A stretch of DNA of 64,000 bases from Apium graveolens (Eukaryota; Streptophyta; Magnoliopsida; Apiales; Apiaceae), in NCBI RefSeq assembly GCF_009905375.1, contig NC_133649.1:235752201-235816200 (forward strand), given 5' to 3'. The stretch's first letter is position 1. Each line of letters opens with the position of its first letter. Below the pieces are notes generated by a model. It searched no databases. It saw nothing but the letters and a program-made list of their open reading frames with translations, and had not been told where the DNA came from. Both the position numbers and the translations under genes were made by a program. Below are positions 1-11,964 of the stretch, in pieces.

Positions 1-260
1 TGGTCCAACTGGGCAGCAAACTCGGGACTCTGATCTCTGATAAAGGAAGTATTCACCGCCCTATGGACATGATAAGGAATCGGTGAAGAAGTACCACTAG
101 GGGCCACAGGAGGTACCGGAGGTCTCATCATGGAAGAACTGGGATCGCAGCCGGGAGGGAAATCCCTGACAGCAGACACAAACCTACGTACCCAACGGGG
201 ACGAGGACCAGATCCAGGGATGTCTCGAGGCATAAAAGAAGGGACTGGTGGAGGAGGCAT
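1..260 (-). CDS. gag: Gypsy element A gag, N-terminal part (runs off the window)
   Basis: On the minus strand an uninterrupted frame runs from an ATG at 260 to the left window edge. The conceptual product begins MPPPPVPSFMPRD, is rich in proline, arginine and serine, and includes the stretch PRWVRRFVSAVRDFPPG. It lies 310 bp downstream of the primer binding site of element A, where gag (the nucleocapsid polyprotein) belongs in a Ty3/Gypsy element. The same frame is open upstream of this ATG (SDSDSSNSERPLDAV), so the start is uncertain. No conserved gag core is inside the window, so the gag call rests on position. The frame is intact as far as it can be read, unlike the internal region of element B. 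Confidence 0.6.
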   Translation of the reverse strand, partial: MPPPPVPSFMPRDIPGSGPRPRWVRRFVSAVRDFPPGCDPSSSMMRPPVPPVAPSGTSSPIPYHVHRAVNTSFIRDQSPEFAAQLD

Positions 261-570
261 AGGGGTCTCCTCGGTAACAGCATCAAGAGGTCTCTCAGAA
301 TTTGAGCTATCCGAATCAGAAGGATTCTCCCGAGATGGAGAGCTCGAAATCGCAATAGGCCACTGCCAACATAATAGTATACAGACAAGACACAACCAGG
401 TCAAGGCAATTCTATCAAAACATTTAATAGATGCTAGGGTAACGCCGTCGGAACCCTCGACTGACTCTAAAGGTTTGCTCCTCTATATGAATTGCTTACT
501 TACACTTAAAGACTCACGTTATCGCCTACTCGACACAATCCCTATCTTGAATTAGGGACTTGAACCTGTA

Positions 571-582
571 GCTCTGATATCA
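571..582 (-). other. Primer binding site of element A (tRNA-iMet)
   Basis: On the minus strand the sequence is TGATATCAGAGC, one base off the canonical TGGTATCAGAGC complementary to the 3' end of plant initiator tRNA-Met. It starts two bases after the LTR end. This is where minus-strand DNA synthesis would be primed, and it fixes the element's orientation. Confidence 0.8.
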
Positions 583-2490
583 ACTGTGACGGCCTCAACC
601 CCGGGGTCAGGAGTTGACGTCACTAAACACAATTGCCAAAAATATTAACAACGGAATTATTATTAAAATATACTAACTTGACCCCGAACCAAGATTCGAT
701 CCAGGTTCAAGTATAATTCAGGTTCTCATTATTACAAACACTTTATTCAACATCTAAGACACACTAACTTTATTCAGCAACTCTTCAGACCTCATGGTCT
801 GATACAAACTACCTCAGAGAAGCCAGGTCCAGTAGGGGCGGGAACACGGGTCGGTCCGACTGATCTTCTAGGCATCTGCGAAATATACATAACAGTTTGC
901 AAGGGTGAGCATAATCGCTCAGCAGTACCAAATATGAATAACAGATTAAAAACTGGAATGTAACAATAAACAGGAACAGAACTATAATCATGATATCAAT
1001 ATTTCATAATGAAAATTAAAGGTAACTAGATATCACTATTTAGCATGCTTTGTTAAAACATCATAGCAGTGTGCTGTATAATACCAGAGTCCAATTTTAG
1101 CATGCTAATCATTTTATAAAACCGCTCTATCAACCAATTATACTCTTATATAATTCACAAATCCCAATCAGATACATAGCGGATATGTGAAGACAGCTGA
1201 TCAGGCTATCAACACCAGACGGCTCTAACTGCCATCCCATTTACCTGTTCCGGAACTCAGAGACTAGCTAGGTCTCTAACCTGCTGGACTAATCGGTTTT
1301 ATAATGTGCGCAACTGAATTAGCCTCTTACGCTACCTCAATAGGCCTACCCTGGCCCCAATGTATCCCATATCTGACCGTTTTATCCAGTTTTCAAAACA
1401 CTTGTACCTATCTCATTTTCAAAATCATTTAATTAACCAGCACACATATAAAATCCGTTTCGCAATTCATTTCATTTGAGACAGGTACCTTTTGAGGTTA
1501 CTTTTCCCCAAAACAATTCGAAAACAATGATTTTATAACTACAGGGGATACGTAACTTAAAACATTTATGTTCCATTACGAGAATAAAACATTTAGCTAT
1601 TCATATACACTGAACCATAAAAGAATGGTCAGGGGTACTTGCCTTGCAACGCTTTACAAACCCTAAGTAGCTTTCACGCTGACTTTGATCCTGGAACAAC
1701 TCGACTGGGATCTACAATTAAAGAATACCCTAATTAGTTATACCGACATGCTTGATATCCTCAAATCCAAATAACCCAAATCCAACAACCTGACTCGTAT
1801 TATTATTATACACATAATCATGTAATCACATCTCTCGACATAAATAGGGGTAACAAGTAAAATATAATTATGTACGATTACAAATATATTTTTAGAAAAT
1901 TTTGGCAGCAACTTCTTTATTTATAAGACTACCCGTCGATCATAATCGACGTCAACAATTCTCAACAATCCACAATATTATTCCACCATTTATATAACGT
2001 ACATCCCAACACCAATCAAAATTAGTTATTTAAATCCAAACATATTTTACATAATTATTTTATTTTATTTATTTATAGAATTTAGGACTTAGAACATCGT
2101 CATCACCGTCCACCGTCCGCTCGTAGCGAGTCATCGCGGTACGGCGGCAAAATTTACGGGGTACCCGATAATTCGGATTCCAACCAAAAATTTCACCGAT
2201 TTTTAAAATTATTTTTACTGCACGGTATTTTATTTCACAAAATCAGTCAACAAAAATCCCTGCAATAACACAAATTAATTCATATTAAACCAACTGCACA
2301 ATAATTAAGCCCATAATTAGAGCCCGCTACTAAACCCAACTGCCAGGCCCAATAATAGGCCCAACAGAATCCAACACAATCGAGCCCAACAGAATCCAAC
2401 ACAGGGAAACAGCACAGCACAGGACCAACACGACCACAGTACACACGCGCTGGGGCTCGCGCGCACACACCGCAAACAGCACACACAACT

Positions 2491-2512
2491 CACACACACA
2501 CACACACACACA
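2491..2512. repeat. (CA)n microsatellite in the element A LTR
   Basis: Eleven CA units in a row inside a wider CA-rich stretch (about 2440-2535). The corresponding part of the element B LTR is a looser GT-rich stretch, so the perfect run probably grew in this copy. Confidence 0.85.
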
Positions 2513-2765
2513 ACACCACACAATGCACACACAATCGCCTACCACCGCCACCAACCGGAAAACCGGCGGCAACAGTGGCCAGAGAAAGGAAGAGACAGCG
2601 ATGGAATACAAGGAAACAGGCAGCATAGTAATTATCGAGAGGAGGTGGAAGCAAGTGAAGGAAGAAGAAAATGTAAAAGGAACCAAGAAACGAGAGAGAG
2701 AGAAGAGAGCAACAGGGAGAGAGACAATAGAGAGATGATGTTTTAATCTCCCCAAAGCCAACTGC

Positions 2766-2794
2766 TGACACGTATCTGTTAATTGGATACGTGT
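2766..2794. promoter_or_regulatory. ACGT-core (G-box-like) inverted repeat in LTR A
   Basis: Two arms GACACGTATC and GATACGTGTC flank a short AT-rich spacer. A further GACACGTATCC copy lies downstream at about 2817. The same arrangement occurs in both LTRs of element B although the rest of the LTR is diverged. ACGT-core palindromes are binding sites of plant bZIP factors such as ABF and GBF proteins. A regulatory role here is inferred. Confidence 0.45.
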
Positions 2795-3509
2795 CAATTT
2801 CTTTTATAAGATTTTGACACGTATCCCAGATATACCCGGGAACTGAATTTTTGCCCCGAAAACTGAATTTAGCGAACCAAGCCACCCTTAAAATAATTTC
2901 GACAAATTGCCAAACTAAAAAGGAAAATAATATAAATATCCCGAAGTTATGGAAACATAAATTCCGAAATTTTTAAAACAATTCTGGGTTGCGCTGCATA
3001 CCCGCTTTTTAATAAATAACGAAACGACGCGCGCATGAAACGATTCCCGAAATTTCCCAAAATATTTTAAAATTCTCCGAATAATACGAACTTAATAAAA
3101 ATATAAATTTCATAATTTTTAAAGATTCCCATAATTAAATATGGATTTTAGCATTTAACACACTCAGAAAATCATTTAAAAATGAATAATTAATAAAATA
3201 TTAATTTCTCAATTTTATAAAGTCCTAAAAATAATTATTAAAATTATAAAATTAGAAAACCAATTTTAAAAACAACCCAAATATGTATGGAATTAAAATT
3301 ACAATAAAGTCACCTTTACAAGTAAAATAAAATCACATAACTCATCAATAAATCACATAATTCCAATCCCACATATCAACAAATCATAATTAATTAAATA
3401 ACAATCAATAACCGCTGCCAAAATCAATACACATCTTTTATTTATTTACTTAAACTTTTATTACACTTCCAAATATTAGAAATAAAATAAAAATACACGA
3501 GTCGTTATA

Positions 3510-4088
3510 ATGGCAGTTATGTCAATCTAGCCCTAATGGCCAAGTCTGATGAAACAGAGACTAGTTCCTCAAGCAATCAGGTAATTACTACAAACCTTGC
3601 ACATTTATCTAAATCTGAGTGTAATGATGCCATAAATGACATGTCTACAGAATTATATCATTTGCATGTTACACTTAAGTCTCTTACTAAAGAAAATGCT
3701 AAAATCAAAGAAAACAACTTGTTTTTAAGTGAGAGGAATAATGTGCTTGAGTCTCAGTTTATTGATTTTGAGAAATTAAGAATTGAGTGTAAGATTGCTA
3801 AGGAGGAATTAACTGAGTCCTTGAAAAAGGAAGAAATTTTAAAGATGCAGCTCGAGCATGAACAAGAGGTGATTAAAGCATGGAAAACATCCAGGGATGT
3901 CCATGCTCAAATCACCAAAGTTCAAGGAATTTAGTCTTTTTGTGATGAAGCCGGGAAAAAGAATAAAGAGAAACTAGAACCCAATTTGGTAGATGGTTTG
4001 CTGACAGATGTAGGCTCGATGGATGATGAGGACTATCCGTCGGATAACAAAAAGTGTTATCCGTCGAAAGATGAAAATCCTCATCCGT
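3510..4088 (+). pseudogene. gag: Copia element C gag, fragment left of the Gypsy B insertion
   Basis: The frame reads from 3510 (GSYVNLALMAKSDETE) through a coiled-coil region rich in Lys, Glu and Leu to a stop at 3932, then in the same frame to the insertion point. This is the C-terminal half of a SIRE-type Copia gag, where NLALMA followed by an acidic/serine tract and a long coiled coil is typical. Element A breaks it at 3510 and element B at 4088; the frame resumes with the correct phase at 16750 once one copy of the 5-bp duplication is removed. Three copies of ATCCGTCG lie in the last 70 bp and are translated as PSD, PSK and PSV. The N-terminal half must lie left of element A. Confidence 0.8.
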
Positions 4089-4093
4089 CGGTT
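4089..4093 (+). repeat. Target-site duplication, left copy (GGTTG), element B
   Basis: GGTTG directly precedes the first base of the left LTR of element B and is matched by GGTTG at 16745-16749 directly after the right LTR. A 5-bp duplication is the normal product of Ty3/Gypsy integrase. Confidence 0.95.
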
Positions 4094-7000
4094 GTATAAC
4101 GACTCGTGTATTTTTGAATTATTAAATATGTAATTGTGGAAGTATTAATTAAATAAAATATGTGTCTTGATTTTGGCAGCAGTGTGTTAATATATACTAT
4201 TTGTCTGTGATTTATTGGTATAAAGGATTGGAATGTGTAGTTAAAAAAATTGAGTTATATTGTTCTGTTTTATTTTTAAAGGTGATTTTATTACAGTTTT
4301 AAATCTGTAAATATTTGGATTGTTTCTAAAATTAGTTTTATGATTTTATAATTTCAATAATTATTTTTGGGATTTTACAAAATTTAGAAATCAATATTTT
4401 ATTAATTATTTAACCCTGTATGATTTTCTGATTACACTTATTTGTAAAATCTGTATTTAATTCCAGAATTTTTCAAAAATTATGAAACTCATATTTATTT
4501 AAGTTTGGAATATTTCGAGAATTTTAAAATTATTTTGGAAATTTTCGGGATTAATTTCACCGTCGTGTTAATTCGTTTAATTGCTAAAAGCGGGTAAAAA
4601 TTGCATTTCAGAAATTATTTTAAAATTTACGAAATTTATGTTTTTATTAAATTCGGGATATTTATAAAAATTATAAGATTATTTTAGTATGGTTTGATTA
4701 AAATTTATTCGTAAGTTATATCATTAAATGGATTAATCGAGGAAAGTCGGTGTGTAGTCAGTCAGGGAACGACACGTATCCATTAAATGGGACACGTGTC
4801 GCGTAATTGGGTTCAAAGGGGGGGGAAATCATCTGTTTTTGTGGGTGGGTATACATCAGTCTCAATCCCTCTCTTTTCTCTTGTTACTCTCCCCTGCAAG
4901 CCCTCTCTTTTGCTTCTCTTTCTCCGGCCCTGTATTCCGGTACCGCCGCCGCCGCTCAGTCCGGTAAGGCTGGTAGTTCTGATTGGTTTTACCGGTTTAT
5001 GCATATATATATACACAGATGTATATACGTGTGTATAGTTGTGCGTGTTGTGTGTACTTTACTGTCTGTGCTGCTGCTATTTTTATTATTTCCCTATCGC
5101 CGCCCCTCTCCGTTTCTGGTGAGGGCGGTGGCGCTTGGGCATCGTTGCAAAAGGGGGCTTTTGTTTACGCAGTTGGTTATTGGTTCAGTTCTTGGTACTA
5201 TGGTTCTGTTCTGTATTGATTCATGTGTGTAGGGATTGTGTTCCGTGTTCTCATTTTTCCGGCTTGTTGCCGGCTGTCTCTGCGTCACCCGGTTACTCTG
5301 TGTTATGCGTGCATTTGCACGCGCCTGTGTTGGGAATCTCTTAATTATTGAAATTGTTGGTTTCTGCAAGAATTATTGATGGATTTCATGAAATAAAATA
5401 ATTATTTTGTTTGAAAAATTACTGAATAATCGGTGGAATCGGTATGGACACCTGAATTATTCGGGCACCGACTGATTTCGCCGCCGTCGGCGATGAGCCT
5501 CGGCGAGCCGACGGTGGACGGTGATGATATAATTCTGAGTCCTAATATTTTAAAAGAAATAAATGTAAAAATGCAAATAATAATTAGTTGGTTTAAATCA
5601 GTGGTTGAGATTTGTGGAATTGAAATGTGATTAGATAACTGTTGCGATGGTTACGTTTGGGATTCGACGTCGATTGATGTTTCGACGGGTAGTCCGATAA
5701 ATAAAGGAGACGCTGCCCGATTTCCGGAAAATCAACTATGGAAATACGGGGGCGTATTTGATAATTATCAGGACATCGAGTGAATATATATATACTTATA
5801 CTTTATACGAACTTGATTGTATGTTGTGGTAAATATTCTGTCCAAAACTCGGTAACCCTAATTTCGTAAAATGACAAGTATACGTATTTTCTGAAAATGA
5901 ACACTGAACCGATTTCTCGAGAACGTGAACCCTGACTGTGGGATGTGTTATTGTATTGTAGTAATGCATATAATTACGAGTCGGGTTTGAATATTATTGA
6001 GTAGAATTGGTGTTGAGGATATGTCAAGCATACCTAGACGTCTAACGTAGGGTATTTCGACCCTGTAGGTTATAATTGGGAACCTGAAAGTGGACGATGG
6101 ACTAGAGATGACTTAGTAGTCAGTCAACGAGCTTAATAGAGTTTCAACAGAAAACCTGAGTGTCGAAGTTGAATCTAATGTGGTCTAGTGGTTGGACATT
6201 AGAGCCTGAGCGACAGAGTCGGCTCAGAATTGATCAGTAACAGTTGTAAAGCCCTGTAAGGCAAGTACTTCTAAACCTTTTTCAAGATATAATGCAAATG
6301 TTTCTAAGTTCTCTCGTGAAATATTGTTAAGTATTCAAAATAGCTCTATTTTATACTGTAAGTATTTTGAATCATACAACCTTAAACCCGAATCACCTCA
6401 CTCGATTCTTGATCCATAAGCCTTAAATTTTTCGTAGACCATCATTTGTTGATTTTCATATACCAAATCGCACAAGTATAACACTACTCCCCAAATGTAT
6501 AACTATCAAACACCAAACACTGGAACAAAATTGTTTGAAAACATAAAAACTTTTATACTCCAACCATTCTTTATAACATCAAAGAACTATACCTTGAAAA
6601 ATCAGTATTCGTCTAATACCTGATCATTTTACAAGCTGAAAATCGTTTCCTATACATACCCTGATATACCCTTGAGATATCTATGAGTTTTCTTACGTTT
6701 TTATTTAAGTGTTCAACCATCATTGATTATGATCTTGTTTTATCGAATTATATTGTTTATCATATTGAACTGCTTTAGGATTGGATAGTTTTATATATGT
6801 AGACCAGATTCGTGGTTAGACCATACCAATGGTCAAGTTAGGCCAATGTGTGCCTTGGATCCAGTAATTAGAGCAGTGCTGTGTGCTTGCTCGAGGTTAG
6901 TGCGTGACTGATCAGCAGCCTAACCTTGGTTTTTTTTAAAACTTAAAATGAATATCCAATTCTAATGATTAGTTAAAAAGAAACTTGATTCCTCTGAATC

Positions 7001-7423
7001 ATTTCATTTGATTATTGCTTATTCTCAGTTATCCCTATTAAGACTTGCTGAGCTAGTTAGCTCACCCTTGCAATTCTTTTATATAATTTACAGTTGAAAA
7101 GAATATGGATGATAGTGAAGTTCCTCCGTCCAAAGTGCGGGCTAAGGTTCCAGTTGAGTAGGATCAAGCTAGCAGGAGCCTCAGTCAGTAGAGAGATAGT
7201 AAGATTGTAACATTAATTTTATTATCAGTTGTAAGTTAAATTAGTTGGGATTTGGTACGTTGTAATAAAAGTTAAGGTTGTGGCTTGTTTTCATACTTTA
7301 ACCTGTTGCGATCCGTGGATTTATGAAGCAGGGTCATTATAAATAATATTTCTTATACATGTTAATATATTGTGTATGTGTTGTGGACCCCAAACTTCTG
7401 ACCCGGGTTTGGAGGGCGCCACA
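4094..7423 (+). repeat. Left (5') LTR of element B, 3330 bp
   Basis: Starts TATAACGACTCGTG and ends GGAGGGCGCCACA. It is matched end to end by 13413-16744. The borders were set from the duplication GGTTG on the left and from comparison with the right LTR. It contains the ACGT-core inverted repeat (4772-4800), a pyrimidine-rich GC-richer block at 4860-5340 resembling a transcribed leader, and a GC-rich block at 5480-5525. Short open frames here (for example 4807-5232) are duplicated in the right LTR simply because the LTRs are copies. Confidence 0.93.
4772..4800. promoter_or_regulatory. ACGT-core inverted repeat in left LTR of B
   Basis: Arms GACACGTATCC and GGGACACGTGTC flank ATTAAAT. The right arm contains the G-box/ABRE-like core ACACGTGTC. 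It is about 60 bp upstream of a pyrimidine-rich tract that could be the transcribed leader. An identical copy is in the right LTR (about 14091-14119) and a related one in element A. Confidence 0.5.
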
Positions 7424-7426
7424 GGT

Positions 7427-7438
7427 TGGTATCAGAGC
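7427..7438 (+). other. Primer binding site of element B (tRNA-iMet)
   Basis: TGGTATCAGAGC, the canonical plant retrotransposon primer site complementary to initiator tRNA-Met, starts three bases after the left LTR. Confidence 0.95.
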
Positions 7439-10258
7439 TACTGGTTATAAGTCAATGAAACAAGCCTAGATTGTCGGGATTGGGTAGAGGGTTAGGATTA
7501 GGAATAGGAAATAGAAAGATAAGACGTCGTGAGGATGAGTACAACTATATAGTAAGTCTCCGACATGGTTCATGTTGTGATTCGGGATTCTCAGCTTGCG
7601 ACATGATTTCCAGACAACGGCAATGGCAGATCTTGATTTCCCAGTGTCATTTAATCATTTGGAGCTTTCCGCTCGAGGATCGTCATCTTCTCTCAGATTG
7701 GATTTGCACCTTGTTCCTCCACCAGCATTAATGGTACTACCTTCTGTTATGATAGTGCACCTCTTTAAGTTATTCTACGCTATTCTACCACCTCTTGTTA
7801 TGAGACTACCTATTTAAGAACCTCCATTCGTTTATTCTTATTTATTGGACATTCGGTTGTGAGTGTATCTCTTCAGTTTACTCTACACCCTGTTCTATAC
7901 CCCCAGTTTAGAACTTGTCCTCTGAAGTAATTGTACCTATGAGTATGGATTCGGGAGTTGCAATGAATGGTGAGTATTGAGATACAAATAAAGGTGAGAA
8001 GAAGTTTAGGAAAAAGACTCAAGTGTTACGGAGGATAGCTGTTATCAGGTTACAAGAAGCTATTAGTGATTAGGCCACCCGTGATTAGTTGTGGGATGGA
8101 TTAGATGAGTATTGAAAAGGGAATTAGAGGAGATTATGGATCTGGAGATTTCTTGAAGTTAGATAATGGTGTTATGATGATGGGACATAGGTGATGTAAC
8201 ATTAGCCGATTTGTTGACAATTGGATAGCCTGTTCTACTTAACTACTGCAATGATAATGTCGGGAGTATTACCAGTATGGAAGCTTTGATGTGGAGCTAC
8301 GAAGAAGATAACATGCAACGACAACTGAAGTTTTCGTCGATTAAGGAAGGCAAATGGACCCAATAAAGGAGAAAAGGTAGATTGAAGTGAATGGACCTTT
8401 ATGTCATCGATTCTTTAATTTGGTACCTTGTTATAGGTCGGAAGGGACAACAACCAACTCATATAGTAAGGACAATCAGATTTGTGATTTTCAAAATTTT
8501 TAACAAGTTCTCGAAAAAAAAGATTTTTCCCTTATAAAATTTCTAAAAGCCTTTTTGAATAAAATGATTTTTAAACATTGGTTATCAAGTTACTACTTGA
8601 GTTTCTTGTTTGTTAGAAGACCCGGATTACCTGGAAGAATGCTGCTTCAGACTTAGTATTGCTAATTCAGATAACGAAGTAACCTGCGATTATGAAGAAG
8701 TTAATCATTCCTAATAGAAAGGTACGAATACTGTTTGATAAGATTAACAAAAGAATCAGCGTACGGAACAACTACTCATCCAATTACTAGGACTATCCAA
8801 GTTTAAATAATTCATTGATCTAACAGAAGCCTGAGTATGACTGAAGGAGATTGAGAAGATTTCCAGATTTTTCTAAAAGAAGAATATTATTAACAAAAAG
8901 ATTGCCATGTTGAATGATTCGGGGTTATTCTAAATTGAATAGTGGCAATTCGAGGTTATCTGCTAGGGACGCCATTATGATTGAATTGTTAAAGTATTAT
9001 ACGTATAGGTGCGATGTTAAAGACGCAAGACGTGACAAGTAAGAATCTACCATAATGCTTAATTTGCGAAGGCATTTCAACGTACTTTCTAAAGTTATTA
9101 TATGACATAATGGAGATATGATCGAACAAACTTGAAAGATGAATACAAGTAAAATATGGATGGTGCCCAATGGTATCGTTCTTGTCTTCAATATTACAGC
9201 GTATATTCCTTTTTGATTCCTAAATAAGTATGAACTTCTTTTCTTAAATAAACTCCTTGCTATGATATCGAAAAGGAGGATATTGCATTCCTTTCAAATT
9301 TAATTGTTTCCCTCAAGTTTTGCTTTCTGATTGGGACAAACAGTGTTATGGTGAGACACTTTGTCAGAATGACGAAGAGTCGGGTGGGACGCCACCTAAT
9401 CATGTGTTGTATGCCATATGGTATGAAAGACTGGCCATCTTAAGTACCAATGTGGTTATCTCATTCATATCCAAATCATTATTTCTTCCTTCTTTTAAAC
9501 TTCAAGTTTATTGAATTATGAATCCTTTTAGTTATTTTGTTATACCGTCGTTCTTTGCAAAAGTTTCTCAAGCAAATTAACGTATTATAAACCAAATGGA
9601 CGAAGTTCCATCTACCTCTCATACATGGAAATGAAACAAGGGTATATGGCGAGGATTGTAAATCACTAGCCCCAGTCAGGGATGCACTAAGAGTCAAGGG
9701 AATCTACTCCAATGAGGAATACGTCTCCGAGAACGAGAAATTGCAATTTTCCTGTAAAATATGTTATTCAGAATACGGATGTGGTGATGTGAATGATTAT
9801 CGTGGATACCTTATACGTTAAAGTATTGAAATATGTGAGAGCAACTTGATATTTTAGCTCCCAAGGTTTTGTTGATAAGATGAATTACCCTATTGAATTG
9901 ATAAGATTGTGATTAAAGGACTAGCAAGTCAAGAATGTGTAGTTGTTAAATAAGTGAGTACCAATGGCGGAATTGAGATTTCTGGCAATAAGTTGTGAAT
10001 AATTGATATCATGGAAGATAAGAGGATTTGACATTATTCTAAGAAATGGATTAACTATTAAAGCGTGATGTCCAGACAAACCGTCGTGATGAAAAGATAA
10101 TTCTGAGGACGCCAAATGAGAAGGTAATGAGGTTCAGAAGATGAAAGAAGGAAAAAAAATTTGTTTATAATGATTACGGTGATCAAAATATGAGCATTAT
10201 GGTGATTATGGGATACATAAAAGTCAGAAGTAAACAAAATTTGAAGATTTTATAGCAG
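7439..10258 (+). other. Element B leader and presumed gag/protease region, no recognisable coding
   Basis: About 2.8 kb between primer site and the first reverse transcriptase relic. Stops occur in all frames and no gag core, zinc knuckle or protease motif could be recognised. An open frame at 7471-7731 begins near the primer site but resembles nothing I know. The position would normally hold gag and protease. Confidence 0.6.
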
Positions 10259-10850
10259 TTAAGGAGTTTCAAGATATGTTTCCAGATGAGTTATCAACAT
10301 TTCCTTTAGATAGGGAAATGAAGCTCGCGATTGACCTAACACCTGAGACGAAGCCAGTGACCCAGGCCTTACACAAAATGGCACCAGTTAAAATGAGGTG
10401 GTTAGCAAAGCAGATGCAAAAGATGTTAGAAGGAGAAGCGATTAGACCCAGTGTATCCCATAAGGTGCACCGGTACTAATTGTTGATAAGGAAATGGAAG
10501 TATGAAATTATGCGTCGACTAGAGAAAGCTCAACAAGTTCACTATTAAGAGCAAGTATCTGTTACCTTGACCCAATAATTTGTTTGATCAAACGAAGGAA
10601 GCAAAGTACTTTTATAAGATCGATTTAAGACTTGGTATTTCACCAATTGAAGATTAAACCTATAGGATATATCAAAGATAATTTGCAAAACTAAGTACTG
10701 TTCTCGTATTGTCATTTGGATTGACCGATATACCAGTAATATTTGAACTAGATGGACAGAACCTTTAAGGAATATCTGGATAAGCTGTAGTTGTGATACT
10801 TAAAGTCAACGGAGGACCATGCAAAGCATTTAATGATAACTGGGAAGTTG
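10259..10850 (+). pseudogene. pol: Element B reverse transcriptase relic 1
   Basis: The intact part reads FPDELSTFPLDREMKLAIDL followed by PVTQALHKMAP and IRPSVS, which match the N-terminal border of Ty3/Gypsy reverse transcriptase (substrate-binding DREIEF and RPSxSPWGAPV segments). Further along, in shifting frames, are GAPVLIVDKE, HQLKIKP, FKEYLDKL and STEDHAKHL, in the family order. The catalytic YIDD box is not preserved. Multiple stops and frameshifts make it non-functional. Confidence 0.8.
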
Positions 10851-11149
10851 GAGAAGAAAGAAGTTGTATGAAATATAGTTCTTAGCATAAATAGTCAATG
10901 TGGAGAAGATTAAAAGAGATTCAGCAGAAATTAAAGTTACTATGAATGAAAAAGAAACCAGAAACACCAACAAAAATAAGAAGTTTTATCATGGGCCGGT
11001 TACTATCGGAAATTTATGCAAGATTTCTTAAAAGTTGCAATATCTTGGACGAAACTAACCAGGAAAAGCAAGAAGTTTATATGAAATGGAGAAGGATGAA
11101 GAAAGTCTTGCGGAGTTAGATGAAAGAATGGTTATAGCACCTGCCTGAT

Positions 11150-11470
11150 CACTTTAAAGGTATCAAGGAGATTTGATAATTTATAGTTATACTTCTCATA
11201 AGAAAATAGGATGTGTGTTGATGCAACACAATCAAGTTATTGTATATGCATCCAGACAACCGAAACCTTATGAGCAGAAGTATCCTACTCATAATTTGGG
11301 ACTAGAAATAATAAAATTTGTTTTGAAAGATTGGGAAACATGATAGGTATGGAGAAATATGTAAGATTTATACGGACCATAAAAGTTTGAAGTATGAATT
11401 CATGAGGAAAAGTAAATGTAGAGGCAGGCGATAAGCAAAAAGGAGAGAATGAACGTAGAAACTGTACCAG
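11150..11470 (+). pseudogene. pol: Element B RNase H relic
   Basis: Readable pieces include YTSHKKIGCVLMQ, VIVYASRQPKPYEQKYPTHN and LGLEIIKFVLKDWE. These are the hallmark segments of the Ty3/Gypsy RNase H domain, where the A-S-R-Q-L-K-P-H/Y-E-x-x-Y-P-T-H-D motif is near universal. A shift and stops follow at the YGEK/TDHKSLKY segment. It follows relic 1 in the normal order. Confidence 0.8.
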
Positions 11471-11964
11471 AAGAATTATCTATGAAATTTTAGAAGTTGG
11501 AGCTGGAAGTCAGACATATAATTCCAAGGAAACAAGGATGGGTAGTGTGACCTTTCAGTCAGAATTGCTAAAAAAAATAATAATAATAAAGAAATGTCAA
11601 GGGAAGATAATGGATCACGATGTTAACAGTTAGTAAGAGGAAGATTATGTACCCAGAAGAACGATCACGAAATTCCTAGGTTTCCTTCCAACATTTGGAT
11701 GTTACAAGTAAAGGATTAAGAAATGAGATTCCACAGGGAATTTGTAATATAAAGTATTTAATTTATTGAAGAAATGCCAAGATATGCGGAAATTTAAAGA
11801 AAAATAGTGATAACCGGATATAAGAAGGAAATTTCAAGATGGATTGGGAAGTGTTGGACATGTCAAAGGATTAAGACGAAATATTAGAGGCCTAGTAGAT
11901 AAGGCAGACCCCGGGAGTGGTTTTATAAAAAGCGAATCGTGAAGTGTATCGGTGTTGTTAAGGG

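Larger units (their letters stand above)
1..3509 (-). mobile_element. Gypsy LTR retrotransposon A, 5' LTR and start of internal region (partial)
   Basis: A minus-strand Ty3/Gypsy element. Reading from 3509 leftward there is an LTR, a primer site complementary to initiator tRNA-Met, a leader and then gag, continuing past position 1. It interrupts the gag gene of Copia element C: C coding sequence starts immediately at 3510. The 5-bp target duplication should be ATGGC (3510-3514), but its mate is outside the window. It is a diverged relative of element B: the LTR ends, the G-box inverted repeat and a GC-rich block containing GACGGTGGACGGTGATGA are shared. It lies in opposite orientation to B, with only 584 bp of C between them. 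Confidence 0.85.
585..3509 (-). repeat. 5' LTR of Gypsy element A (about 2.9 kb)
   Basis: On the minus strand the LTR begins TATAACGACTCGTG at 3509, the same first bases as the element B LTRs, and ends GCCGTCACA at 585, followed by two bases and the tRNA primer site. Long LTRs of 2-4 kb fit the Tekay/Del branch of chromoviruses. It contains a CA microsatellite and the ACGT-core inverted repeat. Alignment by eye with the B LTRs shows clear collinearity but many substitutions and indels, so A and B are separate subfamilies rather than recent sisters. The overlapping open frames at 2280-2885 fall in repetitive LTR sequence and are not genes. Confidence 0.8.

Noticed and set aside
128..555. Open frames at 128-388 (minus) and 130-555 (plus)
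   Set aside because: Both are shadows in other frames of the gag start and leader of element A; the Pro/Arg-rich frame that runs off the edge is the likely gene.
2280..2885. Cys/Val-rich open frames on the minus strand
   Set aside because: They come from the CA/GT microsatellite and surrounding simple sequence in LTR A.
4787..5232. Open frames in LTR B that recur almost unchanged at 14106-14552, suggesting a conserved small protein
   Set aside because: They are conserved only because the two LTRs are copies of one sequence. They lie in a pyrimidine-rich leader-like block with overlapping frames on both strands and no protein-like composition.
6170..6240. tRNA-like phrase GTGGTCTAGTGGTTGGACAT in LTR B
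   Set aside because: Resembles box A, but no box B follows at the right distance. It is within a well-defined LTR and present in both copies.
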